From contig OW203738.1 in the NCBI GenBank assembly GCA_934045075.1, positions 9,656,868-9,720,867 on the forward strand: a stretch of DNA of 64,000 nt. Reading direction: 5' to 3'. The position numbers were made by a program, and so were the translations under genes. Within the stretch, counting starts at the first letter, position 1. Each line of letters begins with the position of its first letter. The DNA is from Yponomeuta sedellus. Taxonomy: Eukaryota > Arthropoda > Insecta > Lepidoptera > Yponomeutidae. A model generated the notes under the pieces. It had not been told where the DNA came from and ran no database searches. It was given only the letters and a program-made list of their open reading frames with translations. Shown in pieces: positions 22,141 to 31,957 of the stretch.

Positions 22141-23125
22141 TTCATAATAGTTTCTTTAAAAAAATCCTTTTAACGGTTGTCTAATACCTGTAAATAAATC
22201 GGATCGCTCTTTTCTGCAGGATGAAGTTAGTTTCAATGTATGCCACCCGATACCATAGTAGTATACCTACGAGAATGACATTGCAACTTTAGCTACTCCC
22301 ATAGCATTATGTATAGGAGACATAATACTATGTTAGTAACTAAAGCTGAGTCAACGTCAGCGAGTTTTTGTTAGATAAAAGAAATCGCATGTTATTCTTT
22401 TTTCTCACAGACATAAAAACTGTCAGAAATCAAAAATGTAAAGGTTGATAGGCCTTAGACTACGTAAATCTACATTATGACGTTAATAAAGATATCACAA
22501 AATAATTGTACGGTAACTTTATCTTTGCAAAATGCAAATTTTATAAGACATAACCCTGAACGCTTTCTTTTAAAGTCAATACCACCGGGTCAAGTCAATC
22601 ACACATGTAAAAGTCAAATGAAATGACAGGGTACACTCTGTTAATTCAACAGTAAAACCAACTTACGTAAAGCATTGTAAGCGGCTGCAAATGATGTCCT
22701 TAATTACCAATAGCAACACGTTCATTTTTGTCAGACGGATTTACGGATGAAACTGATTGAATATGCAGTGACTAGATTGTCACGGTATAGAAGAACGACT
22801 TAAATCAAATTAATTTTATTTCCATATAAAGAATTTTCATACTGTTTGCTACAATCTCAAATGTAAGCCGCTGCCGTAGGGTAGTGGAGGAAAAGGAAGC
22901 GGCACGACAAACTCCACTCTGACCATGTTTTCTCAAGTCATCTTAAACCTAATACCACCTATACGTTTGATAACATTCCATGATTGCCATCAATGACTTT
23001 AAATTCCAAAAAAATAGTTAATTATCTTACAAAAGTAGGGAAAACATAATTGCTGCGGTCAGCCACACGAAGAGCATTCTACCTATCTCTAGCATTTACA
23101 CTTATATACAAGTGCTGGCTAAAAT
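22141..23125. other. No recognised gene; one imperfect palindrome
   Basis: At 22286-22347 the blocks 'ACTTTAGCTACTCCCATAG' and 'CTATGTTAGTAACTAAAGCT' form an imperfect stem around 'CATTATGTATAGGAGACATAATA'-like sequence. It could be a decayed MITE. Nothing else is supported. Confidence 0.4.
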
Positions 23126-23129
23126 TATC

Positions 23130-23455
23130 TTGTAATTGTATACTCCAAGCTTATTATTTAGTAGGTACGGGAATGTTCGAGAACCCTTGCCGGCGGATAT
23201 AAACAGCCGCCGCGGAGCGCTGTCAGTTCCGTTTGGAAGAGCGAAGAGTAAACTTCGAGCAAACATACCTGCGATACGAGCGATAACCTACGACCTCAGC
23301 GATACTATTGGACTTCGATTAGACCTGCGATTGGAATCTACGTGTGGACTTCGTGTCGTGAAGACCTGCAGACCAGACCCTGCGTGAATAAATCCTAAGA
23401 AGTTGTCATTGGCGTTTTACCTCCAGATCTAGAACCCTAGCCCGTAACAATACTT
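23130..23455 (+). mobile_element. Probable solo LTR of an LTR retrotransposon
   Basis: A GC-richer block carries, in order, a TATA box (TATAAA, 23198-23203), an insect-type initiator TCAGTT (23223-23228; A at 23225, 27 bases after the first T of the TATA box), and a polyadenylation signal AATAAA (23387-23392), and it closes with 'CCCTAGCCCGTAACA'. A TGTT at 23174 could pair with the final AACA as LTR ends, but no matching target-site duplication is visible, so the left limit is uncertain. No gag or pol sequence and no second LTR lie in the window. An 83-codon frame overlaps the block and is not a gene. It could instead be the promoter and first exon of a host gene. Confidence 0.5.
23198..23228 (+). 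promoter_or_regulatory. Core promoter: TATA box plus initiator
   Basis: TATAAA at 23198 and TCAGTT at 23223 have near-standard insect RNA polymerase II spacing. No downstream promoter element was recognised. Confidence 0.55.
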
Positions 23456-24862
23456 ATGTATAGGTGAGCCTGAAAAAAACAGTATAAAAAAATATATTAC
23501 TAGTACAGACGGACTTCTAATCACGGCCAAGGCACACAACATTAAGTAACATAAAAAAGAAATCGCTGTAAGGAACCTTGGATTTGGCACGACTTTGTCT
23601 AGATTTCATTACTTTTTAGAGATAAATGAGCAGCTCCATCAAGACTTGGCTAGTTTTTGACAGAATGTTTTTGGTGGGATTTCATTTCTTTTTGTAGAAA
23701 CGTGTGTATATTCATTTATTTTATTAGATTTTCTTATAACCGTCAACAACGCTATTGTTGTTGATGGTTGTTTCTGAGCTATCGCACAAACTGCGACACA
23801 ATAAATGTTACTACAACTTAATAATAAGTGTATATATTGTAAGATGCAGATCGTTTTGGCAAAAAAAACTGCAAAGTAGTATTAGTGTTTTCAATTTCGT
23901 TCTATAATTAACAGCGTTTAAATTATTTTTCCGAAACCTACCCTTCTCACCTATTCCTACCTACTCAGACCTTTAAGTGTCATTAATCACAAACATCCTT
24001 GTTATCTAAATAATCTCCGACCTATCCTTCTGCACACTTTTATTTCGCACCAACGGATTGGCCGATGTTGAAACGAGAACGAACTTCGATTTTTCGGTAA
24101 GTTTAACACGTCTGGTCGGGAGCGCTCCGACCGACGTAGCATAGGACGATTTTATTTGGCAGGCGGTTAATCTTAGTGGAACCGTACCAAATTACTGAAA
24201 GGTAACGACAAGAAAAAAAAAGCTATGGAGCGGCAAAATGCTTTAAAGCAGATGCATACTCCGTAAGGCTGCGTTTCCACTTTCCAGTCTTTCTTTCTTT
24301 TCCTGCTTTGTATCTTGTATTGTCCATAATCCATTATGAAGAAAGAAAAAGAGGATTTTCAATCAAGATTTAACAAAAGCGACTTTGGACAAACAGATTT
24401 TTCAACCGCTTTATCATCACGACTAACGCAGACGTAAACGTTATTACTAAATGCCGATCCGGCAACCGTTTTGAAACCGACAAACTGTCGCAATTTCCCC
24501 GTCTAGGCACAATGTCCCGGCCAGTGCTCTGTCGGTGGCGAATTTAGTGGCGAAGGGAAAGAATTCTAGACAATCCATCTCGATTTGTCGACGGGGGTCA
24601 AAGCGACCCGATCGTGACTCGAAGGCTACATACTGTTGCGCTGACTGACGACGTATGGGTACATATACAGAACGCGCACCCTAAGAAGTTTACGACAATC
24701 CTTTCAGGTTACAAGTTTGTCTTCGATCCTAGCAATCGCCTGAGCATAATATATATGAATATTTTTTGTAGAAGAAAGAGACAATGGAGACAACTTAAAA
24801 AAAAACATTACCCCCTTGCCCTTTCCGGATGGGCATGAGGAGTATATTTTTTACAAGATATG
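23456..24862. other. No recognised gene
   Basis: The part 24400-24680 is less AT-rich than its surroundings and holds frames of 74 codons, but I see no domain or splice logic. The remainder is ordinary AT-rich DNA. Confidence 0.35.
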
Positions 24863-24863
24863 A

Positions 24864-25235
24864 ACCCCTTGTACGTCTCCACTACTGCCTCTCACGCACA
24901 GGCCTCTTCCTGCATCACAGAAAGGTTAGGTCTTACTCCACCACTGGGGCCAAGTCCAGGTTGGTGGAGGATTGTAAGACAGTGGCGGGCCTTACTGTCA
25001 GAAGTTATCATGCCGCCCAAAAGGCCTCTAACATGGCTTAACGACTGCCATTACATGACAGCCGGCACCTACGGCTTAACGTGCCTTGTGAAGCACGGAA
25101 TCACGATATCGATCGGAAAATATACCACTAGCGGTAGTCACGGGCTGGTCACCCATCCTGCACCTGACCGCGCTTATTGTTGCTTAACCCTAGTGATTGA
25201 TTTCAATCACTCGGTTCCACTAGTAAGAGCGCTTT
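24864..25235 (-). mobile_element. SINE-B, near full length with 5S-rRNA-like head
   Basis: In reverse orientation the head (25235-25140) has 'AATCACTAGGGTTAAGCAAC', then 'AGCGCGGTCAGGTGCAGGAT' and 'GGGTGACC'. These match in order and spacing the internal control region of insect 5S rRNA (ATCACCGAAATTAAGCA ... GGCGCGGTTAG ... AGATGGGGGACCG). The body then runs through 'CCGTGCTTCACAAGGCACGT', 'TTCTGACAGTAAGGC' and 'CCAGTGGTGGAGTAAGACC'. Two overlapping frames of 70 and 130 codons are artefacts of this repeat. It should be a 5S-derived SINE (class SINE3). Confidence 0.75.
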
Positions 25236-25730
25236 GCTTTTTTTATAAATAAAAGTTAAAACCACGACACTTTTGCTCATAAGTAGTTTTTAGTACTCCG
25301 TAAATCAGTAACATTATCATATCCCCATAACAAAGAAAATTACGATTATAGCAAAATTGAGGCCATTAAATTTCCTAGCCCCAATAAAACATTGCGAAAT
25401 AATCTCAGTACGTAAGAAGATAAAGCAGATTATTCCTCATAGCGGCGCACAACAAAGAAAATGTCCTCATTTTGAGATTTAGGGTCCATATCTGTCAAGT
25501 GTGGAGCGATTATGTGAATCTGTCTGCGAGCAAATAGGTTTACTGGCTACTCGGTATATAAACTCTTATGATTTATCAGACAATAGCGTAGGTGGCGTTA
25601 GGCTTTCAAATATGCGAACACTATGAGCTCCACTGAAGAGGAACAAATGGGCAAGTTTTTTTTTAAGAGCTTTGTACCTTGGAGATACAAAACTAGACAT
25701 ATGTCTGTCTATCTATCCATCTGCCTTACA
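25236..25730. other. No recognised feature
   Basis: No supported gene or repeat. Confidence 0.4.
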
Positions 25731-25732
25731 TC

Positions 25733-25880
25733 CATCATAAGATAAGAATATTCTTTATTGTACACTGGAAAAACAACAAATAAAAAAAATAAAAAAAACT
25801 AATGTGCATAGTACAACTGGCGGCCTTATTGATAAAAGCCGTTTCTTCCATCATAGCTCTTTCTCTCGAAAGTTAATAAA
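25733..25880 (-). mobile_element. LINE 3' end fragment (AGAGATC...GATAAGGCCGCC family)
   Basis: Blocks 'AAGAATATTCTTTATTGTAC' and 'GGCGGCCTTATTGATAAAAG' match in reverse the 3' end seen at 54650-54785 on the plus strand and at 37187-38000 on the minus strand. Only the last residues and the UTR of the LINE remain. Confidence 0.6.
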
Positions 25881-27178
25881 AATATTCACAGAACAATAAG
25901 ACCAGCGGATTGACCTATTAAAAACAAATGGCGACCATACAAGTAACGTAAGTACGGTAACATTTAAAAGTGTAACTACTGCACTACAATGACACCAAGT
26001 ACACTAGAGATAGTATGCCTATACTTGGCATTTAAGTTACTAGTTTTACTTGTAACGTTCATTAAAATTTAGTGATATTTAAAAAAAATCATTAATTTTC
26101 TTATTATTTTTTTTTATATAGACTGCTGTAAATTAATTTAAATTAGGTAGCATTTTTTTCTTACGCAAGCAAACAATAGCCGGTTCCTTGCGGGATGAAC
26201 TTAAAAAAAAAAAAGCAAGCAAACAATGTACCTTATCGCCGTAACGGCCAGTGTGATTTTTAAATTAAAAGGAATTCTTTTTTAAATCCAATTTGAACCG
26301 TTTCAAAAAGAACCTATTTAAGTAGTATTTGTTTTGACACAGTCACATTTAGAAAATAATATTTTATTTTTTTTTCCAGTTCATAATTCAAATTTGAATG
26401 GCACTTATTTTGTATGGGGAGCATTACGAGGTTAAACAAACGCTTTTGTTATAGCTGAATATAATATCGAATCCTCAAGTACGTAAGCAGAAATCTACTA
26501 GATCTTATCTCGATACTACAGTAATTGCTTAGCTTCCTTAATTTCACGTGTATATTATTCAAACTTCGAATGGGCGGAGCCTGCAAATAGGCGACCTTAC
26601 AACACACATATTAGATTAATTTACATTACACCACTACGTCTGGGGTTTGCTCAGACCCCAAATCTAATTTAGAAAGACAAGTGTATAATTTTATGCGAGC
26701 ACTGGCAATGCGTCCAAAATGCTTCAATAAATCTTTAATAACACCTAAATGATAAAATCTAAATACATTCATATCGATTAGATTATTTATTGTAATGTTC
26801 TTGTCCAATAAATTTGGCGAGTCCTGAAATTAACATTGTACGTTGATTAAAATTATTTAAATGCTATTCACTTGAATGATTGCGTATTTTGACGCGTGGC
26901 ATCATAGAGCACTTGTGCACTGGAAAACGACTCTGAAATTAATAAATTTTGCATATTTAGATCTATTAAATTAGATAGATAGATCTTAAAATTTTCTGTG
27001 TTTCTTTCAGAAAAATAATTATTTTAAGATTTTTTGATCTGCGAGAGAATTCGTTATAATGTTAAAGAAAATATTTTTTCTGAATATAATATGGAAAATT
27101 GTAACATTCATAAGTGGACAATACGATGATAATAACATAAGTTTGTTTTATCGTACACATACATATTTGTCGATATCA
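25881..27178. other. No recognised gene
   Basis: Long poly-A/poly-T runs and frames of up to 60 codons only. Nothing supported. Confidence 0.4.
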
Positions 27179-27179
27179 A

Positions 27180-27489
27180 CCCTTGTATGTCCCCATTGCT
27201 GGGGCGCGGGTCTCCTCCTGCATCGCAGGAAGATTAGGCCATACTCCACCACGGGGGCCAAGTCCGGGACAGTGGCAGGCCTTACTGTCTGAAGTTATCA
27301 AGCCGCCCATAAAGCCTTTGACATGGCTTAACAACTTTCATTACATGACGGCCGGCACCAACGGCTTAAGGTGCCTTGCGAAGCACGGAAGCGCTCGGAA
27401 AAATGGAACGGTCATCCATCCTGCACCTGACCGCGCCTGTTGTTGCTTAACTCGAGTGATTGATTAGAATCACTTGGTTCGACTAAGCC
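27180..27489 (-). mobile_element. SINE-B, near full length with 5S-rRNA-like head
   Basis: In reverse orientation the head reads 'AATCACTCGAGTTAAGCAAC', 'GGCGCGGTCAGGTGCAGGAT' and 'GGATGACCG'. This copy matches 5S rRNA slightly better than the one at 24864. The body is conserved to 'GGGGACATACAAGGGTTGAT'. Frames of 77 and 94 codons are repeat artefacts. Confidence 0.8.
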
Positions 27490-27547
27490 ATAAATATTTG
27501 AATAGTATGATTCCAGTAACATTTAGATGTCGAAAAACTCGATGCTG

Positions 27548-27792
27548 TGTGGTGTCGGCCTAGAGAATAGCACCAACCCAATTCTTCCCGCTGGTGTCGT
27601 AAAAGGCGACTAAAGGACACAAGCCGGGGGGTGGGCAGCAGCACCCCCTGCAGTACAATTCCACCGAACTGCGATCCCCAACCCGCATGCCCAGCGTGGG
27701 GATTATTGGCATTACCCCCTATGATAGCACAACGTGGCGCTCTTTAGGGGAGGGCTATGTCCAGCAGTGGACTAGTATAGCCTGACGACGAG
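27548..27792 (+). mobile_element. LINE-tail-sharing repeat (family D'), copy 3
   Basis: Nearly complete: 'GTGTCGGCCTAGAGAATAGC', 'CCGCTGGTGTCGTAAAAGGC', 'CCCAACCCGCATGCCCAGCG', 'GGGGAGGGCTATGTCCAGCA' and a GACGACGA tail. It is close to copy 1 in reverse. Confidence 0.8.
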
Positions 27793-28670
27793 GCTACCAT
27801 TTATAAAAGAACATCTTCATGAAAATTGCTTTAATGAAGTACTTTGTGAGAGCAGATAACAAATCATTCAATCTTCGGAACTCTACACTGCGCGTAGAGC
27901 AACACGCATTTTTCATTATTTTGTTGAAAGAAATCAATGAGAACTTATGCATGTTGTGCGCAGTTATAATAAACGAAATTCTTCTAATAATCTCCTCAAA
28001 TGCGTGATAAGCCTTCCGTTAATGGAAGCACTAATTCAAACTGCATTTTAGGAGGGTTTTAGTCAATTATATTGTTATAAATAAGACTGTAATCATTTCA
28101 AAACCATAACCTATCTGCCAAAAACACCTAAAATTATCAAAAAGCAGCCTAAAATCCCCATTTACGATGGCTCAATTAAAACATAAAAAACGCATCGACA
28201 GGTTGAGACAGATTTATTATTAACGCTTTGGGGCAAACGTTACGGCTATACTAATATACACATCTCACTGTCGAATAACTTAGGGACTATTTGGAATAAA
28301 AATTACCAAAAATACTGTGATGATATGATAATAACTAATGTTTTACGGTATATTGACTTTCTGTGGATATACCATATCCACAGAAAGGCAAAAAATTGTA
28401 AAACATGTGTTTCAAAACGAGTATTTGAGACAGCGTTATTTAATTTGTTTCCATGGCAGTGGTGAATTTTCTTTTATCAGTTTATGAGCATTATCGATAT
28501 TGTATCATCAATATTGTAGTTTAAACCTACTATAAACCTATTTTATATATTTGTGCATGTTATACTTATTTATCACATGCGAAAATTATTGTTAGCTTAC
28601 ACTAACACTACGTATTTGTCTTTTTAGCTGTAAGCTAAAAGTTTAAAAAAAGACTTCATAACATAACCTC
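27793..28670. other. No recognised gene; one imperfect hairpin
   Basis: The only structured piece is the hairpin at 28337-28415. A 62-codon frame at 27819 shows no domain. Confidence 0.4.
28337..28415. repeat. Hairpin, 14-bp perfect inner stem with outer 9-bp match
   Basis: Inner arms CTTTCTGTGGATAT (28357-28370) and ATATCCACAGAAAG (28374-28387) have a 3-base loop. Further out, ATGTTTTAC and GTAAAACAT also pair across an unpaired internal loop. It could be a miniature palindromic element or, less likely, a small-RNA precursor. Confidence 0.6.
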
Positions 28671-28671
28671 A

Positions 28672-28790
28672 CGCCTATATCTCAGTAGGGTAGGTAGAGA
28701 CCAGGGACTGACGGTTGCCTGACAGATCACCTTCGTTTCATCAACGTTCATTAGTCCTTGCATGCACGCACGCCAGTTACGGGTACTTTT
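28672..28790 (-). mobile_element. RTE-like LINE 3' end fragment
   Basis: In reverse: 'AATGAACGTTGATGAAACGA', 'GTGATCTGTCAGGCAACCGT', 'CCCTGGTCTCTACCTACCCT' and 'GATATAGGCGTGAGGTTATG'. It is the same family as 4978-5085 and 60040-60365. Confidence 0.7.
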
Positions 28791-28844
28791 TTAAATCCTG
28801 TTCTTTGCTAATACAGATTTGATGCTAATATTTGATCGAAATAT

Positions 28845-29378
28845 ATCCTATTTTTATTTTTAATGCACTAACCCGTGCTAAGGACAATTTTTTAAAAACC
28901 TATTTAAAGGCTAAAAATTCCACCCATGCCGGGATTCGAACCCGCGACCTCTGGCTATCCGTGCCAGCGCTCTTTCCAACTGAGCTAATGGGCGACTCAC
29001 CGGCATCAGTTAAATTTCGAACCTCTTTACACTATTCTCTGTATTACGTACAGGCAGCGACATCTGGCTGAAGTAAATTGCATCACTTACAGCCCCAAGT
29101 ACCTACTTTGCAATTAGGTTTTTAGATCGGAATGATATCGCTGTACCCACATGATTATACTATTTTTATTTTTAATGCACTAACCCGTGCTAAGGACAAT
29201 TTTTTTAAAAAACCTATTTAGAGGCTGAAAATTCCACCCATGCCGGGATTCGAACCCACGACCTCTGGCTATCCGTGCCAGCGCTCTTTCCAACTGAGCT
29301 AATGAGCGACTCACCGGCATCAGTGAAATTTCGAACCTCTTTACACTATTCTCTGTATTAAGTACAGGCAGCGACATC
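28845..29378 (-). mobile_element. SINE-A, two head-to-tail copies (second interrupted)
   Basis: Two units start with the same 'TTTTAATGCACTAACCCGTG' 312 bp apart (28859 and 29171). Each carries the tRNA-like core in reverse with 'GGGATTCGAACCC'. The first unit is complete and joins directly to the second through 'ACATGATTATACTATTTTTA'. The second is cut at 29378 by the MITE at 29379-29687; its upstream part resumes beyond the MITE, where an oppositely oriented copy follows. Confidence 0.85.
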
Positions 29379-29687
29379 AGAGTGCTTAGTGCGAGTTGGA
29401 CAGATCCAATCGAATAACTTTACTACCGCGTTAATCGAGCATTGAGTAGTGAGTATGAGTAAGTTAACCGTTCGAACTGGCAAAACGCTGTCACAGTACA
29501 ACTCGCACTCGCGTTTATTCGTGTTTTGGCTGGTAAACGTGTTCAATTCTCAACGTAAACCATTACAACTCGCACTCAGCAATTTTAATTTCTATACTTG
29601 TCACTAGGTGGCGCTTCCTCGATGCCATAGAAATATGAGTTTACGTTAACGCGATCGAGTAGTTAAAAAACTCGCACTAAGCACTCT
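29379..29687 (-). mobile_element. 309-bp MITE with AGAGTGCTTAGTGCGAGTT ends, copy 1
   Basis: Terminal inverted repeats 'AGAGTGCTTAGTGCGAGTT' and 'AACTCGCACTAAGCACTCT'. The core 'ACTCGCACT' recurs twice inside, near 29500 and 29567, next to 'ACAA'. It sits inside SINE-A sequence at GACATC/TGGCTG; other SINE-A copies show the uninterrupted site. The same element in opposite orientation is at 37422-37724. No coding capacity. Frames of 62-65 codons on the minus strand are artefacts. Confidence 0.9.
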
Positions 29688-29910
29688 GGCTGAACTAAAT
29701 TGCATCACTTACAGCCCCGAGTACCTACTTGCCGATGTCGCTGCCTGTACGTAATACAGAGAATAGTGTAAAGAGGTTCGAAATTTCACTGATGCCGGTG
29801 ATTCGCCCATCAGCTCAGTTGGAAAGAGCGCTGGCACGGATAGCCAGAGGTCGCGGGTTCGAATCCCGGCATGGGTGGAATTTTTAGCCTCTAAATAGGT
29901 TTTTAGGTTT
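29688..29910 (+). mobile_element. SINE-A, plus orientation
   Basis: After the MITE the SINE sequence continues ('AAATTGCATCACTTACAGCC'), then turns into a plus-oriented copy with 'GATGTCGCTGCCTGTACGTA' and a tRNA-like core at 29805-29876. Together with 29157-29378 this makes an inverted pair around the MITE. Confidence 0.8.
29805..29876 (+). other. tRNA-like core of SINE-A (not a functional tRNA)
   Basis: A full cloverleaf can be drawn: acceptor GCCCATC with CATGGGT (one or two mismatches), D stem GCTC/GAGC, anticodon stem CTGGC/GCCAG with loop ACGGATA, a 5-nt variable loop and T loop TTCGAAT. Position 33 is C, not the T found in real tRNAs, and the T stem has one mismatch. A and B boxes are intact, so it may still work as an RNA polymerase III promoter. 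Confidence 0.75.
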
Positions 29911-30430
29911 TTACGAAATACATCCGCGTGGGACCTCCCTTCTCAGGGATGCCATGTATTTAGAGTCAACATCGCGTGCCAAAATTTAGCGACTCTGACC
30001 GATAGATGGCGTTAAGATCGTTCATGTGATGATATTTTAGGTAAATGACTGATTAATGCAACAAACGAAATTAAGTCATTAGAGATAATACATTAGATGT
30101 CAACTCATTACTTTCCACTATTGGACCGCCATCCTTGCCACTACAATGCGCTGTACCTGTTTCTCGTTCGGCGGCCTGTGTCAGCGTTTCATGGTAGGTA
30201 CCTCTGACTCTGGCTTTGGGAATCCACACGTCACGGTTATCTTTTCAAAGTCATCTTTACATAAAATTCAAAGAAAGAACTCAATAGGAAATTTTTTAAT
30301 GAAAATGATGTGTAGAAAAATAACAACATACAATTCCTATTCTAACCTCCTGAGCCCTGGCGTCCTGCACAAAGGACATCATAAATAACTACATAATTTG
30401 CTTAATTTACACCCCCTAAAAATAAACATA
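29911..30430. other. No recognised gene
   Basis: An 80-codon frame at 30146-30388 shows no domain. The 3' part may already belong to the LINE that follows, but no residues can be aligned by eye. Confidence 0.35.
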
Positions 30431-30435
30431 AACTT

Positions 30436-30842
30436 TTGTTCCCACTATTTAGGCTGGCAAAGGTTAATACATCCTTCATGGGGCATTGTATACACTTCTA
30501 TAATAAAATCCCTGAAGATATATTAAGCTTTCCTAAATCGCGGTTCAAAAAATATGTTAAGCACACTTTGTGCCAAAAGGGCTACTATAACATAAAGGAT
30601 TATTTGGATGACAATGAGGTCTGGAATGAAAGCCAGTACAATGTATGAGTTCTATTTTTAAAATAATTATGTAAACTATGTTAATTAAGGACTTTTGAAA
30701 AGACTAAGTTAGGAGTTTTTTGTCCATTTTTTCTCCTAAATAATCTAGATTTTGAAATGGACACCTAGTTTGAATTGTAACGTTCATTAAGCCGCAGTTT
30801 CTGTGCTACTTTGAATAAAACCTTTTCATTTCATTTCATTTA
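30436..30842 (+). pseudogene. Non-LTR retrotransposon C-terminus and 3' UTR
   Basis: The frame 30436-30648 gives 'NTSFMGHCIHFYNKIPEDI' followed by 'FKKYVKHTLCQKGYYNIKDY' and 'LDDNEVW', the typical last 60 residues of a LINE reverse transcriptase protein. The 3' UTR carries 'AGCCGCAGTTTCTGTGCTAC', AATAAAA and a (TTTCA)n tail ending near 30842. It shares this end with the longer minus-strand copy at 3697-4600. The catalytic domain is missing, so this is a 5'-truncated insertion; the frame itself is intact. Confidence 0.85.
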
Positions 30843-31095
30843 GGCTTTAAGTAGGAGTCTGGGAAACTAACTGTTCTATGTCAATTTATTTTTCTATCGT
30901 GTTATACAATAAACTGAAAAATCTAAATAATAGAATAGTTGGTTTTTTTGTGAAGATGATAGATACAAGTTATCGTATAAAAAACTACTCTTTATCAACC
31001 AAGTTAATCAATCACTATTAGATTAGTTCAAAATTGGAATATTTAATTAATAAGTTGTACCTTGTAAATAGAACGTGTCTTGGCGTTCAAATAAA
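30843..31095. other. No recognised feature
   Basis: Short AT-rich stretch before the tetranucleotide array. Confidence 0.4.
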
Positions 31096-31957
31096 TAAAC
31101 AAACAACCAAGCAAACAAACAAACAAACAAACAAACAAACAAACAAACAAAGAAACAAACAAAAAACTAACAAACAAACGAACGAACGAACGAACGAACG
31201 AACGAACGAACGAACGAACGAACGAACGAACGAACGAACGAACGAACGAACGAACGAACGAACGAACGAACGAACGAACGAACGAACGAACGAACGAACG
31301 AACGAACGAACGAACGAACGAACGAACGAACGAACGAACGAACGAACGAACGAACGAACGAACGAACGAACGAACGAACGAACGAACGAACGAACGAACG
31401 AACGAACGAACGAACGAACGAACGAACGAACGAACGAACGAACGAACGAACGAACGAACGAACGAACGAACGAACGAACGAACGAACGAACGAACGAACG
31501 AACGAACGAACGAACGAACGAACGAACGAACGAACGAACGAACGAACGAACGAACGAACGAACGAACGAACGAACGAACGAACGAACGAACGAACGAACG
31601 AACGAACGAACGAACGAACGAACGAACGAACGAACAAACAAACAAACAAACAAACAAACAAACAAACAAACAAACAAACAAACAAACAAACAAACAAACA
31701 AACAAACAAACAAACAAACAAACAAACAAACAAACAAACAAACAAACAAACAAACAAACAAACAAACAAACAAACAAACAAACAAACAAACAAACAAACA
31801 AACAAACAAACAAACAAACAAACAAACAAACAAACAAACAAACAAACAAACAAACAAACAAACAAACAAACAAACAAACAAACAAACAAACAAACAAACA
31901 AACAAACAAACAAACAAACAAACAAACAAACAAACAAACAAAAAACAAACAAACAAA
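31096..31957. repeat. Giant compound tetranucleotide array (AAAC)n-(AACG)n-(AAAC)n
   Basis: An interrupted (AAAC)n stretch (31096-31176) is followed by about 114 perfect AACG units (31177-31632) and about 77 perfect AAAC units (31633-31941), then a short broken end. Because a 4-base unit has no stop in any phase, it creates long open frames on both strands (267-310 codons of NERT/NKQT or SFVR/CLFV repeats). None of these is a gene. The array abuts the 3' end of the SINE-D copy at 31958-32193, whose tail is the likely seed. Confidence 0.97.

Noticed and set aside
24829..25252. ORFs of 70 and 130 codons
   Set aside because: Both lie entirely in a SINE-B copy; the same sequence recurs with frameshifts at 27180-27489.
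29805..29876. A possible tRNA gene
   Set aside because: Multiple dispersed copies with identical flanks, C at position 33 and stem mismatches show that it is part of a SINE.
28845..29910. CRISPR-like repeat/spacer array
   Set aside because: Units are ~310 bp, eukaryotic and tRNA-like; there are no short regularly spaced repeats or cas genes.
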